Origin: Sinorhizobium saheli | GTDB taxonomy: Bacteria; Pseudomonadota; Alphaproteobacteria; Rhizobiales; Rhizobiaceae | Direction: 5' to 3' | DNA length: 64,000 nucleotides | NCBI RefSeq assembly: GCF_001651875.1 | Contig: NZ_LNQB01000102.1 | Location: forward strand, 1-64,000 | Part shown: piece after piece, positions 24,910 to 33,152 of the stretch | How positions within the stretch are numbered: the stretch's first letter is position 1 | Layout of the letters: the number at the start of each line of letters is the position of its first letter | Position numbers and translations under genes: made by a program | Notes under the pieces: generated by a model | Database searches by the model: none | The model's input: only the letters and a program-made list of their open reading frames with translations | Told to the model about the DNA's origin: nothing

Positions 24910-25293
24910 TCAAGCTTGAGAATCAACGCGCGCCGGCCGCCTTGATCGGCGCGTACGCGCCTTCTTTGCTTCGAGCAAGGGCCGGATCGCCGCATCCAAT
25001 CCACGGATCCGCGCGATGAGTTGGTCGTCCGAAAGCTCCTCCAAGCCGCCCGCAGCGGCATTCACATCCTTGGGCAGGAGCGAGGCCACGAGCTTCAGGT
25101 AGCTCTCCGGCTTCTCCGCCCGAATCCGGGCAATAACGTCGACGCCATGCACCGCGAAGTCCGCGCGCACTGCATCGAGAAAGGCGCCGCCGAGCCAGCC
25201 GCGCCCCCTCGCCCGCCCCTCGGAAGGGCCGGGATCGACATGCGCGCCGCCGCACAAATCCGTCGCGGTACCGGGGCTTTCATCATCGAGCAT
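24910..25293 (-). CDS. terS: Terminase small subunit (putative)
   Basis: 127 aa from ATG 25293 with GGAGAG; earlier starts lack one. The middle reads GAFLDAVRADFAVHGVDVIA and RIRAEKPESYLKLVASLLPK, then ELSDDQLIARIRGLDAAIRP. The KPE.YLK..ASLLPKD signature is the one I know from small terminase subunits of alphaproteobacterial phages. It recognises the packaging site and hands DNA to TerL. A basic end follows (KKARTRRSRRPARV). Confidence 0.7.
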   Translation of the reverse strand: MLDDESPGTATDLCGGAHVDPGPSEGRARGRGWLGGAFLDAVRADFAVHGVDVIARIRAEKPESYLKLVASLLPKDVNAAAGGLEELSDDQLIARIRGLDAAIRPLLEAKKARTRRSRRPARVDSQA

Positions 25294-26427
25294 CGCGCTC
25301 TCCGTTTCTCTTGTTCGTCGCACGAGGAGCACGCGTTCACGTGTATTTAACCACGACGCGCCACTCATAATTGCGCCAATATCGCGATTGAGATTGCATG
25401 GTGAACGCCATCATTGCTTGCCGTCACCGGCCGCTTCGCCGCCAGAAGGCGGACATGCGCATTATCTTTAGCGCCATCGTGATCGCCTCGACCACCTCCG
25501 CCTTCGCGGCTTAACTTGGCGAACTGCAAGGTGATCATCGTCGTCGAGGATCTCGAAAAGCCAGATCAGGTGCGTGTGAATTCAGGTCTGTGCGCGATCA
25601 GCCGAGAGTCTTCGCGCCAATCCCCGTTGCCCGCTTCCTCGACAATCCCATTGCGGCCGGCGATGCTGCCATGCTCGCGCGCAGCCGCCCGCCATTGGAG
25701 GCGTCTGCGTCAATGCGAGCTGTAGTCAACGCGTCGCCATCGTTCCCGACCGTCTGCGGATTCGGGTTGACGCGGAGGCACATCGCCGGCCGCCAACGGC
25801 GCCGCTGCGTCCGCAGACGCGCAAGGTCGCCGTAAGCCTTGAATTGAAAAAAGCAACCGCGAAAGCATGTCGCAGTCGAAGCGCTGCGGTGTAGATTTCT
25901 AACGAAGTGGCTGTCGTAGCAGCCGGCAAAAGGACAAAATTCCTATCGTTGATTTATGGAATAACGCAACCTGCCCCACCGAGGCAAGCCTCCGTCTGAC
26001 GAAATGCACCCGATTTTCGTCTTACCCACGGGGAAAATTGGAACGCCCCTCCACTTGATCCCAGCCTCGACATAGAGCCGCCGGCGCCTGGATCCGGTCA
26101 CAAGGCAGCCGGAGGCCGCTCGAATTTTGTTGTACAACCGAATATTACAATTTCCTTGCATAAGACATTGGCCTCTGCTTCAATTCCATCAGGCTGATGC
26201 ACAAGGGTTTGGGCGTAATCTTGACTGGTAAATGCCGCGCCGGAAGCAGGCAACGGCCATACTGACAGCACACCATCGGATCGATGCCGATTGGCGTTGT
26301 CCCCGCGCGGAACATATTGATTTGAACCTTTTTTAGAACTGAAACCGAAAGCCCGCATTCCGGCGGCCTGTCGGGGAACCTGACAAGCCCTCCGCGCATT
26401 GCCTTCCTGCGAGAAGGAGAGTTATCC
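25294..26427. other. Long stretch without an intact gene
   Basis: At 25455-25514 (+) a frame reads MRIIFSAIVIASTTSAFAA and stops: a signal peptide with nothing behind it, so probably the start of a broken exported-protein gene. At 25932-25964 lies a 33-bp sequence repeated at 27639. A minus frame ending there (RLRYSINQR) shares its last residues with the phage gene at 27650. Other frames look random. Confidence 0.5.
25932..25964. repeat. 33-bp repeat, copy 1 (other copy 27639-27671)
   Basis: About 29 of 33 bases agree between the copies. Each contains ATTCCTATC and TTGAT with GGAAT at the end, forming a weak dyad. At the second site the repeat covers the last codons and stop of a phage gene, so copy 1 probably marks the end of a deleted relative of that gene. 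Confidence 0.5.
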
Positions 26428-26631
26428 ATGCGTAATCATTGGATCTATGTCGCCATCGGATTCGTCGCCGGCGCTGGCTTGTTTCTCACCACCGCCTGGC
26501 AGCGCACGCCACCGGCCGAAACCGCCGAGTTCGCCACCATAAAGCTTGAAAAGACGGAACGCGTGCAGGGCCCCGCCGTCCAGGCCGCTTTCGCCATGGA
26601 ACGTTTCGGCCCGGCACGCTCAGTCGAATAA
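26428..26631 (+). CDS. Small single-TM protein
   Basis: 67 aa, ATG 26428 with AAGGAGAG. N-terminal membrane anchor (HWIYVAIGFVAGAGLFLTTA) and a soluble tail with PPAETAEFATIKLEKTER. No family recognised. Strong ribosome site supports it as real. Confidence 0.6.
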   Translation: MRNHWIYVAIGFVAGAGLFLTTAWQRTPPAETAEFATIKLEKTERVQGPAVQAAFAMERFGPARSVE

Positions 26632-26806
26632 ACGCTGGACATCAAAGGCTTCTGCAGCAGCGCGCCGCCCTCTCCCGAGCTTCGCGGAGCGCCCGGGCGC
26701 GTCTCGTCATCTCTGTTTAATCGACCGCGAGGACAAGGGCATTCCTCCTTGCCTTTCCCCCTCGAATGCGCAACTTACTCGCGCGCCGCTGTTTCGGCGT
26801 GAAACG

Positions 26807-26998
26807 ATGATTGAGGACACCGCTGTGAACACCAAGCCCGACGCCAGCATCAGGATCGAGAAGCGGATGAACGGCCGCTGGGCCTTCGTGCTCAGCTACC
26901 GCGGCGTGACGTATCCGGCCGAGGGTCAGTTCAGCACACAGCTTCAGGCACAAGCTGCCGCGCACGTTGCCATGAAGCTCCTGCAGAAGCGGGGCTGA
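26807..26998 (+). CDS. Small hypothetical protein
   Basis: 63 aa from ATG 26807; a GTG at 26825 has a better ribosome site (TGAGGA) and would give 57 aa. The protein has a compact beta pattern (SIRIEKRMNGRWAFVLSYRG, VTYPAEGQFSTQLQAQAAAH). No family recognised. It may be a small double-stranded-RNA-binding-like or cold-shock-size fold, but nothing proves that. Confidence 0.5.
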   Translation: MIEDTAVNTKPDASIRIEKRMNGRWAFVLSYRGVTYPAEGQFSTQLQAQAAAHVAMKLLQKRG

Positions 26999-27061
26999 AG
27001 CGGAACCGCATAGCGATTGACGCCCGAACTCAAATGCTCCCGACCGGGCCCCTGCCAGCGC

Positions 27062-27472
27062 TCAGTTGTACGGCGAATGGCACGAGCGGCGCGGACCGTT
27101 GAAGGGTTGAAAGGTGTCGTCCGAGGGACGATACGACAGGTATCGCTCTAGGCACCAGCGCAAATGGGCGTTGGCGTCGAATTGGGCCTTCGGCCTCTGG
27201 CGCGGGCGCGCGCGGTTGGCCGCCCCAGGCAGCGGTCCGCCGACCGTCGCGCCCGGCCCTATGCTGATGTCCGGCCTCATGCCGCGATAGCGGGAGCCAT
27301 AGCTCGGATAGCGCTGCTGCAGGAAATCGCGATACTGCCGCTCGATAAACAGGTTGTGGTTCGTCCCTGCGCCGCACGGGGCGACGGCGCACACCTGCGC
27401 CTCCGCCGCGCCTGCAACCGCGGTCATGAGGGCGAAGCCGATCGTTGCCGCAACCTTCACTGAGCTCACCAT
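27062..27472 (-). CDS. BA14K-type exported protein
   Basis: 136 aa with a signal peptide (VSSVKVAATIGFALMTAVAG then AAEAQ). The C-terminus HLRWCLERYLSYRPSDDTFQ and GPRRSCHSPY is the BA14K signature, a Cys-containing motif in rhizobial and Brucella lectin-like surface antigens. The middle is Pro/Arg-rich. A host-type gene, inside the prophage region and read leftwards. Confidence 0.85.
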   Translation of the reverse strand: MVSSVKVAATIGFALMTAVAGAAEAQVCAVAPCGAGTNHNLFIERQYRDFLQQRYPSYGSRYRGMRPDISIGPGATVGGPLPGAANRARPRQRPKAQFDANAHLRWCLERYLSYRPSDDTFQPFNGPRRSCHSPYN

Positions 27473-27638
27473 CTCGTTCGAAGTGCCGAGAATGGCCCAA
27501 GTGGTCCCATGGCGCCATCAGGCGGTACGCACGTTTTCGTGAGCAAGCGACGTGCACGGGATCGATTTCGGCTGTTGCCGCATCTCGCGGCTGCGCTCTT
27601 CCGGAGGGCACGTGTCTACAGCCGGCTCCGCATTGAAA

Positions 27639-27671
27639 GGATAAAATTCCTATCCTTGATTAAAGGAATAA
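27639..27671. repeat. 33-bp repeat, copy 2
   Basis: Relative of the sequence at 25932-25964. It spans the final codons (DYSFNQG) and stop of the phage gene at 27650 and the bases after it. Confidence 0.5.
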
Positions 27672-28269
27672 TCCCCTTCCCCATGTTCGCGCAAGCCCTT
27701 CTCGAACAGAAGAGCATTCAATCCCCGCTTTAGCCACAACAATTGTGGCTCCGGCATCATCCGCAATCCCTCATAGTCCATCAAGCACACGTTGAAGACC
27801 GTCGTCTTGACCTGCCGCCCTTCCTCGCAGCCGAGCAGGAGCCCTTCGAGACGCATCATTCTTTCGGCGGCCTTCTTCGCCATGCGCGCCCGCTCATCAC
27901 TCTGTTCGCCCGGATGCCCCTGGACGCGGCCGATCTGTTGGGCTCTGACGCTCGGAAAGGGAACGCCGGTCAGGTGGTAATAGCGCACCATCGCCGCCGC
28001 ATAGTCGTCACCTGCCTCGCGCTGCTGTTCCGTGATCCGCCCGTCGAGGAACAGGCGCCCGAGCGTATAGCCGGCAAAGGCGCTTCGGGTCTAAGTCCGT
28101 GCATGCGCTTGCGCGCCGCGAGCGCAACCGCCATCGCCTCCTTTTCGCTTTCCCGTTTCGACCATTCGGGCTTGATCTTGCCGCAGGCGAAGCGCTCGGC
28201 ATTGGCCTTGCGCGGCCGACCGAGCTGGGCCTTGCGCTTCGCGCGGAGCTTCTGGGCCTTCGTCATCAT
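27650..28269 (-). pseudogene. Phage early gene broken by one frameshift
   Basis: ATG 28269 starts a basic protein (TKAQKLRAKRKAQLGRPRKA, then GKIKPEWSKRESEKEAMAVA) that has its natural continuation in another frame: after KRMHGL (about 28085) the coding pattern moves to FAGYTLGRLFLDGRITEQQR, EAGDDYAAAMVRYYHLTG and runs to 27650. The two parts together (about 205 aa) look like one family of small-terminase-adjacent phage proteins with an ALGRL-type helix. One base change of length separates them. The second part alone has no good start. Confidence 0.65.
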
Positions 28270-28377
28270 GGGGAATCCTCTCTTGCTTGATGAATTTTGT
28301 GGGGGGGGCTTCGACTGCCCGCAAGGCAAGCCGCAGGGCATGCACCTACCGCATGTCTCTTTGAATCGACCTCGATT

Positions 28378-28470
28378 AAGGACAAAGACATGCAGCAATT
28401 CAAAGTGTTACCGGGACCTTCGCGCGTCTGAGAAGACGCGTGGCGCTGCAGAGCGGCGCCCGGTGTTTTC
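28378..28470 (+). repeat. Palindromic intergenic repeat, family B, copy 1
   Basis: Begins GACAAAGACATGCAGCAATT and contains the hairpin GCGTCTGAGAAGACGC. Related copies at 42765-42840 (inverted) and 62404-62475. This is a repeat family that I recognise as common between rhizobial genes. Confidence 0.6.
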
Positions 28471-28474
28471 GGTG

Positions 28475-29005
28475 TCAGTTGCGATCCGGGTCGCGCGTGC
28501 CTTCGGCGCCCGGCTTGCGCACCACCTGCAGCACCGTCGTGTGATCGCGGCGAAAGATGCGGCCGATCCGCGACAGCGAGAGGTCGCTGCGCCTTTCGTA
28601 AACCGCGCGCATGCAGGCATGCCTTGGTTTCACCAGCCACCGGTCGCGACGCACGCTGATGATGTCCTCCCAAGTCACGCCCGGAAAGTTCTCAAGCACG
28701 CCCGCCACGATCTCTTCGACTGCCGGGTTGTCGCGATCGCACACGTCTTCCACCGCGTCGGCATCCCCCCTGGAGGAAAGCAACACCTGCGCCTGCGCCA
28801 GCAGCCGCGCCTCTGCGTCGGCAAGATCGAACTCCAGGGCCGCGATCCGCCGCGCTTTTGCATCGTTGTCTGAAGCAAGTTCGGCCAACTGGCCTTCGAG
28901 TTCTGCTATCAGGACGGACCGGCCTGCCGTGGCAGAACGAGCCAGTCTCTCCCTTACGGCGCCATAGTGCCGCTTCTGTCTTGCCAGTTCCGAACGCTCC
29001 GTCAT
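28475..29005 (-). CDS. DnaA domain IV-like DNA-binding protein
   Basis: 176 aa, ATG 29005 with AAGGAG. Residues 30-75 form a coiled coil (VLIAELEGQLAELASDNDAK). The C-terminal 70 residues match DnaA domain IV: TWEDIISVRRDRWLVKPRHA, CMRAVYERRSDLSLSRIGRI and FRRDHTTVLQVVRK, the DHTTVL box that reads DnaA boxes. No ATPase part. Such truncated DnaA-like proteins sit in early phage regions and may act in replication or compete with host DnaA. First gene leftwards from the repressor operator. Confidence 0.8.
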   Translation of the reverse strand: MTERSELARQKRHYGAVRERLARSATAGRSVLIAELEGQLAELASDNDAKARRIAALEFDLADAEARLLAQAQVLLSSRGDADAVEDVCDRDNPAVEEIVAGVLENFPGVTWEDIISVRRDRWLVKPRHACMRAVYERRSDLSLSRIGRIFRRDHTTVLQVVRKPGAEGTRDPDRN

Positions 29006-29085
29006 CCTTTGCTCCTTCAACTCCGTCGCCGCCCCTTCGATCCGGACCGCCGCGCGGCGTCCGTGAAACACACATGACACTTCAA

Positions 29086-29118
29086 ATGTTGCAATGTCAA
29101 CATGATTTATGTTATACA
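29086..29118 (+). promoter_or_regulatory. Operator and divergent promoters of the repressor region
   Basis: ATGTTGCAATGTCAACAT (29086-29103) is a 6-bp inverted repeat with 6-base spacer. It overlaps a plus-strand -35-like TTGCAA (29089-29094) with TATACA 18 bases on, aimed at the repressor gene, and a minus-strand TTGACA (29100-29095) aimed at the DnaA-like gene. Similar half-sites recur at 30121-30159. The layout fits a lambda-like switch. Elements seen; control inferred. Confidence 0.6.
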
Positions 29119-29125
29119 TGTTGCT

Positions 29126-29827
29126 ATGGATCGTGTTATGAGCGACAGAGCTGAAAGGTTGCGCCAGGCGCGCATCAACGCGGGTTACCGCTTCGCCTCC
29201 GACGCGGCGAATGCCCTGGGCATCGTCGCCTCGACTTATCGCGCCCACGAAAACGGCCAGAACGAATACGAGATCGACGAAGCCGGGATCTACGGCCGCA
29301 AGTTCAATGTCGACCCCTACTGGCTGCTCACGGGCGAGGGCCGCCAGACGCCGGTCGATGACGTGGCGAACCGCAAAATACCGGAAGCCGACCCGCCGAA
29401 TGCCGAAATCCGCAACAAGGTGATCGGTCAAGGAAAGAAGATCCCCGTCTTCGGCCAGGCCGTCGGCGGGGTTGATGGTGAATTCTTGATGAATGGCAAT
29501 GTGTTGTACGAGGTCATGGCGCCACCGATTCTTTCGGATATTTCCGGCGCCTATGCGGTGTCGGTGTCCGGCGATTCCATGTCGCCGCGCTATGAGGACG
29601 GCGAGGTCTGCTTTGTCGACCCGAGGCGCACCGTCAGACGAGGCGACTACGTGATTGCCCAGATCCGCCTGGAAGAGGAAGGCCCCTTGCTCGCTTACGT
29701 AAAGAAGTTCGTGCGCCACAACACGTCCGAACTGGTGCTCGAGCAGTTCAACCCGCCCAAGGAGTTGCGCTTCGACGCCCAGACCGTGCACTCCGTCCAC
29801 TATATCGCGCTCGCCGGCAACGCCTGA
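29126..29827 (+). CDS. Phage repressor, HTH plus S24 peptidase
   Basis: About 233 aa. N-terminal helix-turn-helix (RAERLRQARINAGYRFASDA, NALGIVASTYRAHENGQNEY), linker, then an S24/LexA-like domain with the serine in VSGDSMSPRYEDGEVCFVDP and a lysine-containing strand (LLAYVKKFV). The repressor keeps the lytic genes off and would cut itself after RecA activation; this links with LexA-type boxes in the prophage. ATG 29126 lies right where transcription should begin, so a leaderless message like lambda cI is possible; ATG 29138 (MSDRAERLR) is the alternative. Confidence 0.85.
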   Translation: MDRVMSDRAERLRQARINAGYRFASDAANALGIVASTYRAHENGQNEYEIDEAGIYGRKFNVDPYWLLTGEGRQTPVDDVANRKIPEADPPNAEIRNKVIGQGKKIPVFGQAVGGVDGEFLMNGNVLYEVMAPPILSDISGAYAVSVSGDSMSPRYEDGEVCFVDPRRTVRRGDYVIAQIRLEEEGPLLAYVKKFVRHNTSELVLEQFNPPKELRFDAQTVHSVHYIALAGNA

Positions 29828-30120
29828 TGGCGCGGCAGCATTGCTGCCGCCGAAGCCGCTCGCCGCAATGCGGCACAAGCACGCGCTGCACGGGGCGCGC
29901 CCAGGATCAACGCCACCCGCAGGCTTTGACCAGCGACCGCTCGGCCAGCATCCGCTCAATCCGAACGGCATCAGTCCTCGCAAATTCCTTGCCGCATCGA
30001 TGAACTGCGCTTCGTTGCCGCCATGTAGAGGCCTCATCCTTGGCCGCCCTCGCGCCCCCTCTCCTGCACAGCTGACCGACAACACACATGATGTCACGAC
30101 CGTTGTCGACACGAAACATG

Positions 30121-30159
30121 TTGACATTTAAAATGTCGAATGCGATGTTTCATCAACAT
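30121..30159 (+). promoter_or_regulatory. Second repressor operator with rightward -35
   Basis: TTGACA (30121-30126) overlaps the perfect palindrome GACATTTAAAATGTC (30123-30137), followed by ATGTTTCATCAACAT (30145-30159), a 5-bp inverted repeat. Motifs match those before the repressor gene. It likely puts the two small genes at 30211 and 30540 under repressor control. The region from 29828 to here has no convincing gene. Confidence 0.55.
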
Positions 30160-30210
30160 TGTTAGCAAGAAGAGCGCAGGGCTTTTCACGGACGAAAGGA
30201 GAAGGCCAAC

Positions 30211-30540
30211 ATGTCCATACCCCGCATCAGATCCGACCTTCAGGGCCATGTCGGCGAACTCTTCTCGGCGGATCTCCTGCAATCGAGCGACGCCGAGAAT
30301 CAGGCGGCGCTCAAGACCTTTCTGGCCTCCACCTATTCCAGTCTCGCCTCGCTCGCCTGGCATCTCGGCGGCAATGGCGATGTCTTCCAGCGCGAAGCCC
30401 GACCCGCCGCGGAGCTTGTCGGCGACGTCTTCTTCGCGCTCAACCGGGAGCGGGAGTTTTCCGGCGGCGCCAATGGCGACCAGTTGCGCCGCCTCTTCGG
30501 CACGCACAATGCCCGCCAGCAATTCGGAGGCGCGCTCTGA
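30211..30540 (+). CDS. Small early prophage protein
   Basis: 109 aa, ATG 30211 after GAAAGGAGAAGG. Helical pattern (GHVGELFSADLLQSSDAENQ, FLASTYSSLASLAWHLGGNG) without known motif. First gene to the right of the second operator. Its stop overlaps the next start (TGATG), so both are translated together. Function unknown. Confidence 0.65.
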   Translation: MSIPRIRSDLQGHVGELFSADLLQSSDAENQAALKTFLASTYSSLASLAWHLGGNGDVFQREARPAAELVGDVFFALNREREFSGGANGDQLRRLFGTHNARQQFGGAL

Positions 30541-30809
30541 TGCGGGCAGAAACCTACGCCGTCGTCAATCTCGCAGCACTGAACCTCATCGAGGCCGCCA
30601 GTGCCGCCTATTTTGTGACAGAAAGGGAGACTGCCGCGCGTCACGAGTTTCGCGCCCGCGAAATGCTGCGGAAGATCGCGCAGGCACTCGGCTACGAGAT
30701 CACGGAAGTGGATTGGCGGGAGAAGCTGCCCGCGCACGTCTCCGCGGAAGCGCTGCCGCAACCCGCCTCCCCCAGCCTGCGCCTCGTTTCCGCCAAGTCG
30801 ACCGATTGA
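30540..30809 (+). CDS. Small early prophage protein, coupled
   Basis: 89 aa from the ATG overlapping the previous stop. A helix-rich start (YAVVNLAALNLIEAASAAYF, then ARHEFRAREMLRKIAQALGY) followed by a Pro-rich end. No family recognised. Last gene before the tRNA; the right border of the prophage must lie near here. Confidence 0.6.
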   Translation: MRAETYAVVNLAALNLIEAASAAYFVTERETAARHEFRAREMLRKIAQALGYEITEVDWREKLPAHVSAEALPQPASPSLRLVSAKSTD

Positions 30810-30909
30810 GGACCGGATGATGACAGGAAGAGCGGCGTTCGAATGCTAGGGGTCCGGCCAGTTTCCGGATCGGACATTTGCAATGCTTTTGCCAAGCGTT
30901 TGAAGAAAA

Positions 30910-30985
<76 letters not shown>

Positions 30986-31150
30986 GTCCGGACCGCGTCG
31001 CTGCGGTCTGGTGGGGCGTATAATGGCGTTCGCCCGGCTTGTCCAGCACCCTTGCAAGAATTTTTGGGAAAAATTTCAGCTGGCGGCGGTCTGGCGGCAG
31101 ATGTGCCGTCTTCAGCGGGGCCTGCCGGGTCTGGGTCGTTCGAGAGCGCG

Positions 31151-32068
31151 TCAGACCGCCAGCGTCCCCTCGGCAAACTTTACGGCATGGCCGCCGATAC
31201 GCGCGGTGGCGATCCTGCCGTCGGCAACGTCGAGATGCAGATGAATGAAGGATGGGCGGCCCATCTCCACGCCTTGCTCGATCAGAATGGGATGATGCCC
31301 GTTCACCAGCTCGTCGAAAAGGTTGATCGCGCCGGAAAGGGCGGCGGCCGCCGAACCGGTCGCGGGATCCTCGACGAGTCCCATTTCGGGGGCGAACATG
31401 CGCGCGTGGAAGCGGGCCATGTGGTTCACGCCGCCGCGGCAGTAGAGATAGGCGCCGGCAAGCCGGCCTTCCGCGAGCGGGGCCAGTTGCTCCCAGCGCT
31501 GCGGGTCGAACTCCACCGAGGCGCAAGCGCCGACATCGTGCAGGGGCACCATCACGAAGGGCACGCCGGCGGTCCAGAACGACGGCACGTGATTCTCGAA
31601 GCCGACTTGCGTCGTCTTGAGGCTCAGGGCATCGGCGATCGCCTGCCGATCGAAATCGACGTGAAGCCTGCTCGGTTTGCGTGGCAGGTCGAATTCGGCG
31701 AAGGTCGCCTCCCCCGGCTTCAGCCGCACCGCCGAACGCACCGGCCCCACCTTTTCCTCCAGCACCTGCATGAGGTCGAGCGGCCTGCCGGAATCGCCAT
31801 GAAGTGCTTCCGCGATCGCCACCGCCGCACCGACCGTCGGATGTCCGGCAAAGGGTAGCTCGGATACCGGCGTGAAAATCCGCAAGCGGGCCGAATGGGC
31901 GGCACTCCCCGGCCGCAAGACGAAAACCGTCTCGGAAAGGTTGAACTCCTGGGCGATCGCCTGCATGGTCTCGTCGCTCAGGCCGTCGGCCCCGAATACC
32001 ACGGCGAGAGGATTGCCTCGGAGACGCCTGTCGGTAAAGACGTCGTAAATCGCGTAGCGTCGTGCCAT
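31151..32068 (-). CDS. PhzF-family epimerase/isomerase-like protein
   Basis: 305 aa from ATG 32068 (GAGGGGAGAAG upstream). All PhzF marks are present: YDVFTDRRLRGNPLAVVFGA at the start, catalytic Glu in FNLSETVFVLRP, PFAGHPTVGAAVAI and DPATGSAAAALSGAIN. Members isomerise diaenoate-type substrates or epimerise amino acids; the substrate of this one is not known. A stand-alone gene next to the tRNA. Intact. Confidence 0.85.
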   Translation of the reverse strand: MARRYAIYDVFTDRRLRGNPLAVVFGADGLSDETMQAIAQEFNLSETVFVLRPGSAAHSARLRIFTPVSELPFAGHPTVGAAVAIAEALHGDSGRPLDLMQVLEEKVGPVRSAVRLKPGEATFAEFDLPRKPSRLHVDFDRQAIADALSLKTTQVGFENHVPSFWTAGVPFVMVPLHDVGACASVEFDPQRWEQLAPLAEGRLAGAYLYCRGGVNHMARFHARMFAPEMGLVEDPATGSAAAALSGAINLFDELVNGHHPILIEQGVEMGRPSFIHLHLDVADGRIATARIGGHAVKFAEGTLAV

Positions 32069-32418
32069 GCTTCTCCCCTCACCCGGTTCGGATCGCCGCA
32101 ATTCCAATGGCGCCGATCGACTCTTGTTGCACGGGCGCCAGGCGCCCGCGCTTTCTCCCCTCGCTTCCAGCCAATGTCCCGAAAACCAGATCGATTTTCC
32201 GCGCTGGACAGGCGTATTTCACTGCCGCTCGCGCTGGCCGCGGACCGCCGAGCGAGTACGGCGCCAGAACAGACCTTGCAATGCCATTGTCCCCGCGGCA
32301 AGACCAAAAGAGCCGCCGTCGGTGATCAGATATGCGTTGCTGCCCGCCTATGTGGTCGGGCGCTCGGCGGCCGCTCGATCACCAAGGTCGACCCGGCGCA
32401 GGCCATGGTGGCGGCGCC
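32069..32418. other. Intergenic stretch, nothing found
   Basis: Frames on both strands overlap each other and have neither ribosome site nor family pattern. No clear hairpin or repeat. Confidence 0.5.
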
Positions 32419-33150
32419 TCAACACCGCGCGAAGAGCCATTCGAGAATCGGTGGGATGAAATCCGGATAATTGTGCGCCCTCGGATCCGCCGAGCGGATC
32501 GCAACGGCCTCGTCGATCTCGGGATGCGGATCGGCGGCGACATGCGCCGCGACCCGCGCGACAATCTGGTCCGCCCGCTCCATGAGCCGGAAGACCCGGA
32601 AGACGGTGATGGTGCCGTTCATGCGGATCGCGTGCCAGCCCGGCTCCGCGACCGCGTCGGAGAGTACAAGCCCGGTCTCCTCCTTGACCTCACGCGCGAT
32701 ATTCCGGGCGACGTCGCAGCGCCCGTCGACGATGTCCTCCGGCTCCAGCGAGCCGCCGGGGCTGTAGACGCGTCCCGCGTTGGCGGTATGCGCGCCCATC
32801 CGGATCGCGATCATGGCGCCGTCGGCGGAAACCAGCATCGGCATGCCGAAGATGTGGTAGGCGCGCGCCGAGCGCGTCTTTCGCCACCACAGGAAGGTCG
32901 AGTATGGCACCACGTGGGCCTGCGCGGCGATGCGCCCGTCGGCGATCCGGACCGCCCGCTGCAACACCATCCGGCCGTCGAAGAGATGGGGATTGGCCGC
33001 AATCTCCTCTCGCCAGCTCTCCTGCGCTCTCTCCGCCTCCTCGATATGAAATGGATGCGGCGCCGCGGCGACCTCTATCGCTATCTCGGAAACCGGAAAG
33101 ATCGTGCCCTCGGCGGGCCATTCAGCCTCATTGCTTTCAAGGAGGATCAT
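32419..33150 (-). CDS. Nudix hydrolase-like protein
   Basis: 243 aa from ATG 33150, two bases after the stop of the upstream gene. The middle has PGGSLEPEDI and AREVKEETGL, the second half of the Nudix box (REUxEExGU). The first Glu of the box (Gx5E) is not in its usual place because of DIVDGRCD, so metal binding may differ. Flanked by an N-terminal domain of about 100 residues (PFHIEEAERAQESWREEIAA) as in rhizobial multi-domain Nudix proteins. Substrate unknown. Co-transcribed with the phosphoesterase gene. Confidence 0.75.
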   Translation of the reverse strand: MILLESNEAEWPAEGTIFPVSEIAIEVAAAPHPFHIEEAERAQESWREEIAANPHLFDGRMVLQRAVRIADGRIAAQAHVVPYSTFLWWRKTRSARAYHIFGMPMLVSADGAMIAIRMGAHTANAGRVYSPGGSLEPEDIVDGRCDVARNIAREVKEETGLVLSDAVAEPGWHAIRMNGTITVFRVFRLMERADQIVARVAAHVAADPHPEIDEAVAIRSADPRAHNYPDFIPPILEWLFARC

Positions 33151-33152
33151 GG

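Noticed and set aside
29005-30127. N-terminal extension of the DnaA-like gene to 550 residues
   Set aside because: It would run antisense through the whole repressor gene and across the operator. The internal ATG at 29005 has an AAGGAG site.
30810-30909. att core beside the tRNA
   Set aside because: No second copy of the tRNA 3' end or of neighbouring bases was found at the left side of the window, so an att site cannot be supported.
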